This document shows, piece after piece, positions 11,797 through 23,789 of a DNA stretch of 64,000 nt. Below the pieces are notes generated by a model. It saw only the letters and a list, made by a program, of their open reading frames with translations, did not search any database and was not told the DNA's origin. Position 1 is the stretch's first letter; each line of letters opens with the position of its first letter. A program made the position numbers and the translations under genes. The stretch is from positions 73,721,085 through 73,785,084 of the forward strand of contig NC_068925.1 of the NCBI RefSeq assembly GCF_023091745.1. Direction: 5' to 3'. The DNA is from Budorcas taxicolor (lineage: Eukaryota; Chordata; Mammalia; Artiodactyla; Bovidae).

Positions 11797-13017
11797 CATA
11801 GCAAAACTGTCTCTACAAGGCTAACCTCCTCCTCTTAAAGAGTCCAAAAGAGTGGATTTCACCACTTTAAAAAAAAAAAAGGGAGTCCTTTTATAATACT
11901 AGCTGTCTCATTTACTCAAAAATTAATGAAGTTATGGTTTAAAAACAGCAAACCACCCTGGCCAAAGGGAAGGACAGGGGTGGGGAATGGTCACCTCTAG
12001 GCCTCCATCTCCGCCCAGCCTGAGTCCCTGGAGCTTCTTCATAGGAGAGCACCACCCGGCCCCATCCGGGTCTGTTCTAGCAGGGAAGGGAGAACGCGTG
12101 TCCATGCCAGCCACTGTGCTTGGGCCTCACGCCAGCATCCAGCAGGCCCAGGACGGTGGTGGACCCCTTCAGTAACAGCCTCCCCCGACACCACCAGACT
12201 CACTCAGTTCATCGCTGCTCTGCTCTCCCTAATGGCCATGCTTGCTCCCCCTAAACCTCCAACCACTTAGCTGGTGTCCTCTCTTACCTCCGGGTCTGGC
12301 TGTGAGTAAAATGACTGGTGGCCTCTGCCCACCAGGAAGTAATCGCTACTCCTAACACCTGACAGTGGCGGTGATGTCCCATCCACTAGACTGGCCTCCC
12401 AGGTTAGCAACCAGCCTGGGTCAATTCTGTCCCTAGAGAAAGAGCACTGGACACAAAAACTCACCCTAGAGAGGGGTCCAACTGCCCAGGCCCTGACTGT
12501 CCCCCCAGCATCCGGGTCTACCCTAGCCCTGACCCTAAAACATCTCAGCTCACCCCCTGACATATAATACTAAATACAATTTCTTGTGGGATACCTTTAA
12601 ATGACAAGATGCTTTCCAGCATGTTTACAGATTATAGACACAGGGTAGGTGAGGAGAGAGAAACACAGCCAAAATATGAGTATTTCAGTTACTCTGTGAC
12701 TCACCTGAAATATTTCTATAATTCAGAGAAAATCAAAGTCAAGATACCTAAATTCCATTTACTCATAAGTCTCTGAAGAGCTCTAGAGGGGGATATACCT
12801 GCAGGGAGAGCTGATTTGTTTCAGCTGATTTTATATTGACCTGGATGAGATCAATTCCTATAATCATATTTAACACAGATTTAACAACAACAACCAAACA
12901 GAAATGCTCCCTCGTCTCAACCGAAACCAAGGCTATGTTGCTCAGCCATGTAAGTAAAATCTTGATATGACGGACAGTGATTGTAAATTTGCCAGAACTG
13001 CGATATAGGAGGTAGTA
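11797..13017. other. intronic DNA, no feature recognised
   Basis: A-run at 11870-11880; otherwise no recognised repeat or gene. The minus-strand open frame at 12267-12563 has no domain I recognise. Confidence 0.5.
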
Positions 13018-13169
13018 GTTTCACTTTCGTGCACTGGAGAAAGAAGTGGCAACCCACTCCAGTGTTGTTGCCTAGAGAATCCAAGGGACGGGGGAGCCTG
13101 GTGGGCTGCCATCTATGCGGTCACACAGAGTCAGACACAACTGAAGTGACTTAGCAGCAGCAGCAGCAG
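13018..13169 (+). mobile_element. Bov-tA/BOV-A2 monomer with (CAG)n tail
   Basis: Sense SINE body (GGAGAAAGAAGTGGCAACCC, then GGGACGGGGGAGCCTGGTGG) ending in TTAGCAGCAGCAGCAGCAG. This tail type marks the second monomer of BOV-A2. Confidence 0.88.
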
Positions 13170-13399
13170 TGTGTATGGGTTAAAACAAAGATTTTGTCTT
13201 TTCAATTACACCACCTACAGAAAGTAATGGACAGTGCTGCAGGCAGCAGAGGATGGAACAGACACAGAGGGAATCCCAGAGACCCCCAGAACAGAGGCGG
13301 GGGAGGGGAAGAAGCCCCGAAGGCATCATGAAAAACCTAATAATATTCACACGAATTATCCTTTATCTAGAAGGTGGCAACTACTGTGTTCATTACTCA

Positions 13400-13530
13400 C
13401 AGACACATGTGGTTGTCAGGGAGGTAGGTACTGGCGTCTCTATTTCTGGTGAAGGAACCACAGAGGCTAAGTAACTGGCGCAAAGCTCACAGCTAGGACA
13501 GGATGAAGCTGGGAGTCAAACTGAGCCCTA
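13400..13530 (-). mobile_element. MIR SINE, antisense
   Basis: GGGAGGTAGGTACTGGCGTC, then GGCTAAGTAACTGGCGCAAA and CTGGGAGTCAAACTGAGCCC reproduce the reversed MIR core and 5' end. Confidence 0.7.
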
Positions 13531-13828
13531 AAAGCCTCAAGCTACTTGCTCCTCCCACTAAAATCACGAGCTCTCACTGCTTCTCATGATTACTCATTGA
13601 AAATGGCCGTTGATTTGAAGTAACTGCTCCCTTTCCACCTCCACCTGATTTCAGTTTCTCCCAACGTGGCTGCCCTACCCCGAGTAAGCCCACCTGCCTT
13701 GCTCCCTTTAGCAATTCAGGCACTGTCTACCTGCTTGGGTCTTAGAGTCAGCCAGGCTCTGGAAAGCTATGTCAATGCTCCGGCCTCCAGCTTCCCTAGG
13801 GAGAATGGAGGTCCTTTACTCACAGGGA

Positions 13829-13915
13829 TGGAGAAGGGATTGGCAACCCACTCCAATATTCTTGCCTGGAGAATCCCACGGACAGAGGAGTCTGGCAGGC
13901 TACAGTCCATGGTGT
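13829..13915 (+). mobile_element. Bov-tA SINE fragment
   Basis: Central body only (GGAGAAGGGATTGGCAACCC to CAGGCTACAGTCCATGG). It lacks both the head and the BovB-like tail. A short MIR- or L2-like tail (CAGTGCCTGATGCATC, then TACTCAATAAATAG) follows at 13965-13998. Confidence 0.8.
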
Positions 13916-14090
13916 TTTGGGAGGTTATGAGAATTCAGTGATAGAACAGATACAGAGCTGAGCTCAGTGCCTGATGCATCAAGAGTACTCAATAAATAGT
14001 ACTCTCCTTCCCTCCAATTTTTAAGAGTTGTTTTAATGGAAGCCCCATTCCCAATAAATCGGCAGGAGAAGTCAAATTAAAAAGGGACAT

Positions 14091-14211
14091 AAAAGGAAAC
14101 GGCAACCCCCTCCAGTACTCTTGCCTGGAGAATCCCATGGACAGAGGAGCCCAGCAGGCTATAGTCCATGGGGTTGCAAAGAGTTGGACATGACTGAAGA
14201 AACTTAGTATG
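14091..14211 (+). mobile_element. Bov-tA SINE fragment
   Basis: Sense body and tail: CCAGTACTCTTGCCTGGAGA through GCAAAGAGTTGGACATGACT. The tRNA-like head is missing. Confidence 0.85.
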
Positions 14212-14234
14212 CAGGCATAAGAAGCACTCTGTGT

Positions 14235-14340
14235 ATTCCCTCTTTTAATCTTTACAACCACACTGCAAAAGAGGTTCCTATTTTATAAAACTGCCTGTCC
14301 TTATCCCCAGCCACCTAGCTGGCAAACTGTTGAGTCAAGA
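14235..14340 (-). mobile_element. MIR fragment, antisense
   Basis: TTTAATCTTTACAACCACAC, then GGTTCCTATTTTATAAAACT and CCACCTAGCTGGCAAACTG follow reversed MIR. Confidence 0.55.
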
Positions 14341-14392
14341 CCTAGCTTAAAGCACCAGATGCCAAAGTGTGTGTTTTTCCCTTCATGTATCC

Positions 14393-14480
14393 AGCCACTG
14401 ACTCATTTAACAAATATTTACCTTCTGCCTAGAGTGTGCCAGGTGGTGGAAATTTAGTAATGCACGGCACGTAACCTCGC
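14393..14480 (-). mobile_element. L2 3' terminus, antisense
   Basis: CTCATTTAACAAATATTTAC followed by AGAGTGTGCCAGGTGGTGG is the reversed L2 3' end. Confidence 0.5.
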
Positions 14481-15455
14481 TTCAAGGAGAGCGGAGCCTC
14501 GTGAAGAGGTGGCAAAGTCAACAATGATTCAATACAGTGTGATCGACATCAAACACTGCCTCCCTCGGCGGATGGCAAACTCCGTAAGGGGAAGAACCCG
14601 AGGCAGCCACGAAGCAGATTCTCAACAAATAGCTGTTGGTGAATCGGAGACAAGCTGGCACCTGGGACCCTTTACTGCAGTGCTTGCACCTGGACAAACA
14701 TCTCCTTGAGCAACAGAATACAAAGATGCTATAACAGATTAAAAATAAATGTGTGCATGGCCAGCTGGGACAGATTATGGAAAAGATACAAAAAGGCCAA
14801 AACCCAACTGTCCCTTCTGAGGTGCCTGGAGCAAAAGGAAGGGTTCTGTGCATGATCCCCTGCACAGAGCATCACGGGGGGCTGGGCAGACCACCCAAGC
14901 CACTCCTCCAGCCCGAACCACGGATCCACCCCAACCCTCACTCCATTTAAGGGACCAGCTGGCCCCTCCTTGAGAGTAAGCAAGCGAACCTATTACTTGT
15001 TTTCCTTCCATCATGTTGCAGCAGGAGTCGAAACAACACCCTTTCCAAATTTCTCATCTGGCCTCTTTTCAATTTCTACTCATTAGAGTCCAAGAATCCG
15101 GGTGGGTAACAAATCAACCTGTGACTGACATGCTGTAATAAAGCACCAACGCCTCTGTCTGCCCTGGTCCTTCGCACAGGACACTGCAGATAGCAGATGC
15201 TCAAAAGTAATTATTTAACACACCAAGTATAACCTGTAAATACATAAAATAAATACCCACGGATAGAAGAGGGGCTTCTCTCCTGAAATAAGATAGCTAC
15301 CAAACTCTAGTACAATTATTCTGATCTCCTTTGGAGAAAGTAATCTCTCACAGCTACCTCCTCACAATAAACCAAGATTTCTTTATGAGGGTACATAAGC
15401 AGTGATCCTGCGCATATTATTCTTGATTCTTTCTGGAAAGTAAAAACAGGAAATC

Positions 15456-15458
<3 letters not shown>
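14481..15458. other. intronic DNA, no clear feature
   Basis: Overlapping open frames on both strands (14509-15014) lack recognisable domains. A weak L2/MIR-like tail (CAGATAGCAGATGCTCAAAA) lies near 15187-15206. No gene is called. Confidence 0.45.

Positions 15459-15496
<38 letters not shown>
15459..15496. repeat. (TG)n microsatellite
   Basis: About 19 perfect TG units, likely length-polymorphic. Confidence 0.97.
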
Positions 15497-15497
<1 letters not shown>

Positions 15498-15838
15498 TGT
15501 GGATATTCTTGTTGTCTGAACGTCAATCAACAGCAGGAGCAGCTTGAGAGAGGAAAACGAACTGTGGAGCAAGCTACAATATCCTAGCAAGGCAGGGAGT
15601 TCCTCACTACACGATGAGTTCAAGCATGGACTCAAAGGGTGTGTAGAGGAGACTGAACCGTCATATAGAAAACCGGAATGAATGAACTTAAAGCTGCCAC
15701 CTAGCCTCAGGCTTCTGACTCCTTCTTTCAGTCACTTTCAGGAAGCATCTCTAAGTATTCAGTCACATCCATAGAAGCAACTCATGTCTGATAACCATCA
15801 GCGAATTAGACTGAGCCTGGGCTAATGCCTCCAGAAGG

Positions 15839-17759
15839 CAGTGATCAAGACCATCCCCAAGAAAAAGAAATCCAAAAAGGTAAAATCGTTGCCTGAGGCG
15901 GCCTTACAAATAGCTGTGAAAAGCAGAGAAGCAAAAGGCAAAGGAGAAAAGGAAAGATGTACCCATTTGAAAGCAGACTTTCAAAGAATATCAAGGAGAG
16001 ATAAGAAAGCCTTCCTCGGTGATCAATGCAAAGAAATAGAGGAAAATAATAGAATGGGAAAGACTAGAGATCTCTTCAAGAAAATTAGAGATACCAAAGG
16101 AACATTTCATGCAAAGATGGGCTCGATAAAGGACAGAAATGGTATGGACCTAACAGAAGCAGAAGATATTAAGAAGAGGTGGCAAGAATAACAGAAGAAC
16201 TGTACAAAAAAGGTCTTCATGACCCAGATAACCACGATGGTGTGATCACTAATCTAGAGCCAGACATCCTGGAATGTGAAGTCAAGTGGGCCTTAGAAAG
16301 CATCACTATAAACAAAGCTAGTGGAGGTGATGGAATTCCAATTGAGCTATTTCAAATCCTAAAAGATGATGCTATAAAAGTGCTGCATTCAATACGCCAA
16401 CAAATTTGGAAAACTCAGCAGTAGCCACAGGAATGGAAAAGGTCAGTTTTCATTCTAATCCCAAAGAAAGGCAATGCCAAAGAATGCTCAAACTACCACA
16501 CAATTGTACTCATCTCACACGCTAGTGAAGAAATGCTCAAAATTCTCCAAGCCAGGCTTCGACAGTACGTGAACCATGAACTTCCAGATGTTTAAGCTGG
16601 ATTTAGAAAAGGCAAAGGAACCAGAGATCAAATTGCCAACATCTGCGGGATCATCAAAAAACCAAGAGTTCCATAAAAACATCTATTTCTGCTTTATTGA
16701 CTACACCAAAGCCTCTGACTGTGTGGATCACAACAAACTGTGGAAAATTCTTAAAGACAAGGGAATACCAAACCATCTGACCTGACTTTTGAGAAATCTG
16801 TATGCGGGTCAGGAAGCAACAGTTAGAACTGGACATGGAACAACAGACTGTTTCAAATCAGGAAAGAGTGCATCAAGGCTGTATATTGTCACCCTGCTTA
16901 TTTAACTTATATGCAGAGTACATCATGAGAAACACTGGGCTGGATAAAGCACAAGCTGGAATCAAGATTGCCAGGAGAAATATCAATAACCTCAGATATG
17001 CAGATGACACCACCCTTATGGCAGAAAGTGAAGAACTAAAGAGCCTCTTAATGAAAGTGAAAGAAGAGAATGAAAAGTTGGCTTAAAACTCAACATTCAG
17101 AAAACGAAGATCATGGCATCTGGTCCCATCACTTCATGGCAAATAGATGGGGAAACAATAGAAACAGTGAGAGTCTTTATTTTCTTGGGCTCCAAAATCA
17201 CTGCAGATGGTGACTGCAGCCATGAAATAAAAACACACTTGCTCCTTGGAAGGAAAGTTATGACCAACCTAGACAGCATATTAAAAAGTAGAGACATTAC
17301 TTTGCTGACAAAGGTCCATCTAGTCAAAGCTATGTTGTTTCAGTAGTCAAGTACAGATGTGAGAGTTGGACCATTAAGAAGGATGAGCACCAAAGAATTG
17401 ATGCTTTTGAACTGTGGTGTTGGAGAAGACTCCTGAGAGTCCCTTGGACTGCAAGGAGATCCAACCAGTCAATCCTAAAGGAAATCAACCCTGAATATTC
17501 ACTGGAAGGACTAATGCTAAAGCTGAAACCCCACTACTTTGGCCACCTGATGTGAAGAGCTGACTCACTGGAAAAGACCGTGATGCTGGGAAAGACTGAA
17601 GTCTAAAGAAGAAGGGGGCAGCAGAGGATGAGATGGTTAGAGAACATCACTGACTCAATGGACATGAATGTGAGCAAACTCCGGGAGACAGTGAAGGACA
17701 GAGGAGCCTGGCACGGTACAGTCAGACACAACTTAGCAACTGAACACAGCAACAACAAC
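15839..17759 (+). mobile_element. BovB LINE, 1.9 kb, decayed RT
   Basis: Sense BovB copy running from the endonuclease/RT linker through the reverse transcriptase to the 3' end. The RT catalytic motif YADD is intact at 16997-17008 in the open frame 16802-17086. The reading frame is broken: a one-base loss near 16190 (WQE then a shifted ITEELYKK), a Trp-to-stop after KTQQ at 16422-16424, a stop in place of Gln near 16592, a stop near 16783, and further breaks after 17340. The endonuclease is absent. The tail is the older form ending in CAACAACAAC. Several independent lesions indicate an old, dead copy. Confidence 0.92.
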
Positions 17760-18359
17760 CTGCCAGAGTGGTGGTGCCCTCACGCCTACTCACAGAGCAC
17801 CCATTCTGAGAAAGGAGGCGTCGGGCCTTCACAGCATGTCCGTGGCAGAACTCGGGCCAGAGCCCACAGTTAGATCCAGAATCGATTCTACTCTGACAGG
17901 CTGTCTGCCTTTCAGAGGCCTGGTCCTTCCTCCCAGGCTGATCCTGGCTGTTTAGGAGCTAGGAATAAAAAACTAACAAACAAACAAAAAAGTAGTAAAC
18001 TGTGGCCAGAAGCTGCAAATGTCCTATAATCAGTGAGATATGTTTTAGAATCTCTGTTGTCGTGGCCAGTTAGCATGACACAGGCGGGCAGTATTTGGTG
18101 AGGTACCATGTTCAGATCTCAGTCCTTCCCTTGTCTTCTTCAATGTACAACCCTTATGGTTTTTCACCTCCAGACTTGTTTATCCCCTAAATGGACTGCC
18201 AAAGTATAACTGTCACATTCCTATCTGGGAAGTCTGAAGACTGATGTAGAAAGTTGGAGGTAAACATTGAATCAAATCACCAGGAGAATAAAGTTTATAT
18301 ATTCAAGAAGCCCTGGTTAGTTCTGGCTGGGCTATCTAATTTAATGTCAAAGAGTGGAA
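17760..18359. other. intronic DNA, no feature recognised
   Basis: Apart from an A/C-rich run at 17965-17990 nothing was recognised. Confidence 0.5.
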
Positions 18360-18520
18360 AAGGCCTTAAAGTTTATCTGCTCTAACCTTCTCACTTGACA
18401 GATTAGGAAAGAGAGGATAAGGAAGATGAAATAATTTGAACCGCAACTATACAGCTAGCAGCAAAGCTGAGTCTAACAGTCCCGATCTCCTGGAGACCCA
18501 GCTCTTTATTCAAATGTCAC
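18360..18520 (-). mobile_element. MIR-like SINE, antisense
   Basis: AACCTTCTCACTTGACAGAT, then TATACAGCTAGCAGCAAAGC and TCCCGATCTCCTGGAGACCC fit a reversed MIR-class fossil. Confidence 0.55.
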
Positions 18521-19149
18521 AATATTGCCTTCCTCTCAGCCTCAATCAATGTCTTTATTTTCTGAGAATGCCCAGGACACAATACTTAGAACTGGCTTCT
18601 TGCTGACATCATAGAATAACTGGCATCAGGTCATGCCATCTCCACTGCCATCTGTACACGCCACGTATACAGTCTGCAGCATGCCATTCCCTGACTTTCT
18701 CATGCTTTTCCATAGTCTGGTCCCGTCTGGATCTAGCCTGCCTATCAATCTGAGATTCAGAGCCTGCACAGTCAAGAATAAAAAGTGTTGCAGGAAAAAC
18801 AGCAAAAAGTAAAAGTGAACTTAGGCCAGTCAGACCCCAGTTGGCAGCCAAAACATATTTGCGGAAATACAGTTTGATGGAAAGTTAGGACATGAGAACT
18901 GTAGTCCTGGGAGGACATACTCTCCAAAACAAACAGAGTGAAAGCTGCTGCTGGGTTTTCACACGACAGTTCTTCCCTGCATCAGACACGTGTGTTCACC
19001 ATCAGATTATCAGGGAGCAAATTCTGGGGAAATAGCCCCAAAGCCTGGAGATCTGGACATCTCACACTGGTGGAGAAAGACAAAGAGAGAAGGCACAGCG
19101 ATGGCTCAGGAGTGAAGACCTTTCCTAAACTAGAGTAGAAACCACAGCC
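18521..19149. other. intronic DNA, no feature recognised
   Basis: No recognised repeat, gene or simple repeat. Confidence 0.5.
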
Positions 19150-19290
19150 CACTAGATGCGGAACTAGAAACCAAGGTGTGAACTCTAATTCTCCCACTTA
19201 GTCGTATTTGATCTTGGGCAAAAAAATAAATCATCCTTGCTGGTCTCTGTTTCCTTCCCTATGGCATGGGGATCCAAAAAGGAACAAACC
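19150..19290 (+). mobile_element. MIR SINE
   Basis: CAAGGTGTGAACTCTAATTC, CCCACTTAGTCGTATTTGAT and CTTGGGCAAAAAAATAAATC, then GTCTCTGTTTCC and ATGGCATGGGGATCC, are the MIR core in sense order. Confidence 0.65.
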
Positions 19291-19407
19291 TAGCACGGTT
19301 ACAAGTGGTTCACAGACATTCTACAAACGTTCAAGATTATTTTCTCTCCTCCTCCGACTTTATTATGTTCCTAAAAAGTCTTCCCTGAACTGCATTAATG
19401 CTATAGT

Positions 19408-19520
19408 CATTCATATATCCCACAAATATGTACAGAGCCCCTTCCAAATGTCATGATCTGCAACAGATGCTTAGGATACAACAGTGAACAAGAAAGCTAA
19501 GTTCCTACCCCAGTGTACAT
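19408..19520 (-). mobile_element. L2 3' end, antisense
   Basis: CACAAATATGTACAGAGCCC, then CAACAGATGCTTAGGATACA and ACAGTGAACAAGAAAGCTAA follow reversed L2. Confidence 0.55.
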
Positions 19521-19539
19521 ACCAGAAGCAGGTCCTTTA

Positions 19540-19765
19540 TCCAATGTGTGACTTGAAAATATTTTCTCACAGTCTGTAGCTTGTCTTTTTATTTTCTTAA
19601 AATTGTCTTCTGAAGCACAGAAGTTTTGAGTTCTTCAAGGTCCAGCTTATCAGTGTTTCTTTTAAGGACCACGCTTTCAGTGTTAGTCTCTAAGATATCT
19701 GAAAGTTAACTTTTGCACATGGTATAAGGCAGGGATCTAAGCTGATCTTGCTTTGCATGTCTTCA
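19540..19765 (-). mobile_element. L1M-type fragment, antisense
   Basis: GAAAATATTTTCTCACAGTC, TGTAGCTTGTCTTTTTATTT, CAAGGTCCAGCTTATCAGTG and GGTATAAGGCAGGGATCTAA reproduce the reversed ORF2 region of old L1 elements, with internal deletions. Confidence 0.7.
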
Positions 19766-21084
19766 CGTAAAAATACCCACGAGACATATTTGCTAACATG
19801 AAGGTCCTCGGCAGCTTGGACCAGTGCAGTCTCACTAAGTGACTGAAGTGGAAGTCAAGCCAGAGTGAAGATTGAATGGGAAGGAGAGGAAGCAGGGACA
19901 GTGGGTACCAATAACTCCGATGTTGTATACATGGTGTGGTCCTGAAGGAGAGGAGGGAGGAGAGTAGCTTTAGAAGGATGAGACAAATGAGGTGGTTTTG
20001 TTTGTTTATCCAGGGGTAAATTTTCCACTGTGACAGGTGATGTGTGCAGAAGCCTGCAGAGTTAGTAGAGGGAGGCCTTATACCAGAGTATGAGACAAAG
20101 TCATCCGCTGGGGAAAAAATGGGTAAGATTTATGTGGTAGACGTTTGCTGCTTCTGTTTGCTTGCCTGTTTGAGGGGAGGTCTGACATCCTTCTGGGGAC
20201 TTACCTCTCACCCACTGTGTCCAGTGCTAGTGAGATAGTCAGTCCCTGTTCCCGCTTTCCTGAGAAGGATAAGAAGGACACCCAGACTAAGCCAGTAGGA
20301 TTCCTATTTTCAGGATTATATTTCAAATGTAGGTAGCAAGAAAGAAAGAAGAATTGCAGCTGATTCACCCCAGATGGTGCTCTCTGATATGTCCATAACA
20401 CTTTTTTGATGTGGCTATAACAAATTCTGTCAAAAAAGCAAATATCTGCTGTTTTGTTCTATTCTATTTTTTGCACACAAGTCCTTGTCTATTAAAATAA
20501 TCATAAATAATAATGTCTCAATAGAGCTTTACATTTACAAAGCACTGTCAGACAATTCTTAACAAACTGCAAGGAAGGTAGAGCTTGAATATTAGGCCCA
20601 TTTTCTAGCTAAGGAAGCCAACACAGGGTGTCTAACAGGACCTATGCCACAGGCTCAATAAATGCGTGAATGAATAAACAAACACAAGAATGAAGATTAA
20701 AAGACTTGCTTACAATTAAGCAAGGATGTTCCTAAAATTTCAACTTGAACTCACATCTCATTAAAAATTCAGGGCTTTTTAAGTGACATATATTGTAAAT
20801 CAATATGAGATACGCCTATCAAAAGGTTATGTTTGTAATTTCTACACTAGGACAATTTTTTTTATTCTTAACAAAAATACAATTTAGGCTTTGGGAACCT
20901 GAAACACAGTGATGTGTGAGTGCTTTAATAGTGGATATTAGTTATGAGGTAGGACTATGGAAGAGGGAGTCCCCTCGCATTAATAAAGTTAAAGCACCTA
21001 CTGATGGGATGCACAGGGTCTTGTGAAAAAAAAAAAAAGAAGAAGAACCCAAAACAAACACAGTGTCTAGCAGCTCAGGAAAGA
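19766..21084. other. intronic DNA with weak old-repeat traces
   Basis: At 20500-20640 there is a MIR-like antisense trace (AGCTTTACATTTACAAAGCA, then GCCCATTTTCTAGCTAAGGA), followed by an L2/MIR-like terminus (GGCTCAATAAATGCGTGAAT). An A-run lies at 21027-21038. No gene was seen. Confidence 0.45.
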
Positions 21085-21250
21085 AGTATTTACATTATGA
21101 CAGCAGGGGAGGCATGCAGGAAGGGCTTCCCAGAGGAGGTAATATTCTAGCTGGGTTTTGTAGGATAAATAGCAATTGGCTAGTAGGGGGTGGGAAGTGC
21201 TCTCTAGGGAGCATGTCAATTCCAAAGTACTTAGACTCCTCTCCCTGGAA
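21085..21250 (-). mobile_element. L2 fragment, antisense
   Basis: GGAAGGGCTTCCCAGAGGAG, then GTAATATTCTAGCTGGGTTT and TGTAGGATAAATAGCAATTG match reversed L2 sequence. Confidence 0.5.
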
Positions 21251-23002
21251 GCCAGTTGCTAGAACCCTCACAGAATATCACTATGGATTGGAATCTAAAA
21301 TATTGCTGAGTAAGAAGACAGCTGGCTCCAGAGCCACTGGAGATGATGATAAATGTACTCTTCTTTCTGCAAGGCAGCATGTGCAGTGATGATGCCCAGA
21401 ATGCAACCAGAAGCAACAAGATTAAGGAGAGAAATCATATCCCTGATGGAACATCCCTGCTGATACAGCTCAACTGATCTTTCTGCCCAGGCTGCCCCTG
21501 AACACAACTACTGAATTATCTCCAAAAAGAGAATGAGAACCTCTGACCTTTGCCTTTTATTCCCCATTAGGAAAGATTATACAGAGACAGGGGCCTCAGC
21601 TTCTAATTTGTAAAGTAAACTGGACCCAAGATACTCAGTGTTTTAGGAACCTCGATAAAGCAGGTCAGGCTTCAAAAGGTTGGGATTGGGAACTATACAA
21701 TTTAAAAAGTCAATACTTATCCTCTAAATGCCACCAAAACACAGGAATTTAACACAGAGCAAATGTTAACACAGTCTTAAAAGCTGAAAAGTCTTCTCTG
21801 TACATGTACATGTACATCTGATTGAAATCTTCCACCACACAGCATTTCTCTTGTGGATACAACGTGACAATGAGTGATTACTCATGCCTCGTGCTTGATG
21901 AAGCTGTTCATTATGGCTTGAAAAACTGCATCACATGATTGTCAAGGATCTAGTTTCACTCCTTGGGACAGTCACCCATTTGGTTCTGCCACTCTTGGTA
22001 ATCTAAGGCCAATAGGTCTGAAAAGAAATAAGACCCAAGTGTGTTTAGTGGGGTGAGGGACACAGGTTCTTCTTTATACCAAAACAGCAGATTCATTATC
22101 ATAATTTGAATTTCAAAGAAACTGGTCATTATACCTAAAAATGATGTTTGATAAATAAATTTGATATTAGTGTCATTCTCGCTAATTTGTACCCTTTCCC
22201 TCTTCAGCCTTATTTTCATACTAATTACATATGGGAACTTGGCTAAGAATGCCCCTTTGGCATTTATTTCCTCCTTGACTGTCCAAAATAAAAGCAGAAG
22301 TTCAGGGTTTTAAAACAATGGGTCCCCAAGTCTCTGTGGCCTCTCTCAGGTTAATGACATAGCCTCTCCTTAGGCATCTCTTTTACCTACATGGCTCCAA
22401 CTAATCAAAGAGAGCATGGCTATTTTTCCTTCTGTAACTTTCTAACAAATTCTCTTCATTGAAATTCAGAAGGAAAACAAAGAGGCTACATAGCAGTATC
22501 TGTCAAAGGGAAGCCAGCAGACAGACGCAGGTGTAGGGGGTGCTGTGTAGGGAGTGGGGAGCGGAGCGCAGACACGCACCGACGAGGAGGGCGCGTTGCA
22601 GGGCTGCATCACGGTCCAAGGCTCGAGGCTTGAAGCAGCAGGACACAGATGTCTCACCCAAACCAGACAGGACATACTGCCTGGGCCTGACCAGCCTGCA
22701 GAGCCAACAAGGAAAGTCAAGAGACAGCAAGGCAGAGCGCCAATGCACACCAAAGCTCTGGACTTTCCATAGACCATCGTGCAAACATTTGCTTTTGCTT
22801 CCCCAAGTTATAGTGCCAACGCCAGGTCCATGGGCCAAACCTATAGCAACTTCATTGGCGGTCCTTTGTTTAGTGTTCTGGATGTAACCAAGCAGGACCC
22901 TATGGAAGCTTCCAGGGACAGAGCCCCCCCTGCCTCATATCCTCTCCTTTAGTTCCTCTCTGAAGCACCTAGGTAACTATACTCGGTGCACATTTCCTAA
23001 GC
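21251..23002. other. intronic DNA; small CpG-rich patch
   Basis: No repeat family was recognised. A CpG-rich patch lies at about 22553-22632 (contains GAGCGGAGCGCAGACACGCA and GACGAGGAGGGCGCGTTGCA), giving overlapping open frames on both strands at 22466-22887. None has a recognisable domain. Confidence 0.45.
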
Positions 23003-23224
23003 TGTTTTACAGACATGGAAAAGCCCCACTGAATGGAAACTAAATACTTGATGACCATGAGCATATAGCCTCCAGGTCTACTGGAGCCTCAAGACTGATA
23101 ATGTTATTAACCCCTGTGACACTGCCCTGTTACCTCACCATTAACCAATCAGAGAATTGTGCAGGAGCTGATCACAGGACCTAGAACTCCCCTACCCTCA
23201 GCTGGCCTCTAAAAATGCTTTGCT

Positions 23225-23789
23225 AGGGACTTCCCTAGTAGCTCAGTGATAAAGAATCCAACTGCCAACGCAGGAGACATGGCTTCAGTCCCAGGTCAGG
23301 AAAGAGCCCACATGCCAGAGAGCAACCAAGCCTGTGCGCCACAACTACTGAGCCTGTGCTCTAGGCCCCGGGAGCCCCAACTGCTCACACCCAAGTGCAC
23401 CCCGCTAGAGTGCTCAGCAGTAAGAGAAGCGAAGTGAAGTCGCTCAGTCGTGTCCAACTCTTTGCGACCCCATGGACTGTAACCTACCAGGCTTCTCAGT
23501 CCATGGAATTTTCCAGACAAGAGTACTGGAGTGGGTTGCCATTTCCTTCTCCACAGGATCTTCCCGACCCAGGGATCGAAGCTGGGTCTCCCGCATTGCG
23601 GGCAGATGCTCTGGCATCAAACCCAGGTCTCCAGCAACAAGAGAAGCCACGGCAATGAGAAGCCCGCACACCGCTTCTAGAGAGTAGCCCTTGCTCTCCG
23701 CAACCAGAGAAAGCCCACACAGCAATGAAGACCCAGCCCAGCCAAAAGTGAATGCAAAACAAGCTTTAAAAACTGAATTGGATTTTTAA
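23225..23789 (+). mobile_element. CHR-type SINE, split by Bov-tA
   Basis: A nearly complete tRNA-derived cetartiodactyl SINE: head GGGACTTCCCTAGTAGCTCA, middle CACAACTACTGAGCCTGTGC, then (after the Bov-tA) GAGAAGCCACGGCAATGAGA and GCAATGAAGACCCAGCCCAG, with an A-rich end. It lies inside an LTR, bounded by a perfect 14-bp target duplication. Confidence 0.9.
23430..23631 (-). mobile_element. Bov-tA SINE inside CHR SINE, antisense
   Basis: Complete antisense Bov-tA (CGCTCAGTCGTGTCCAACTC through the reversed head). The flanks CAGCAGTAAGAGAAG (23415-23429) and CAGCAACAAGAGAAG (23632-23646) are a 15-bp target duplication with two differences, cut from the CHR SINE. This is the youngest layer of the nest. 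Confidence 0.93.
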
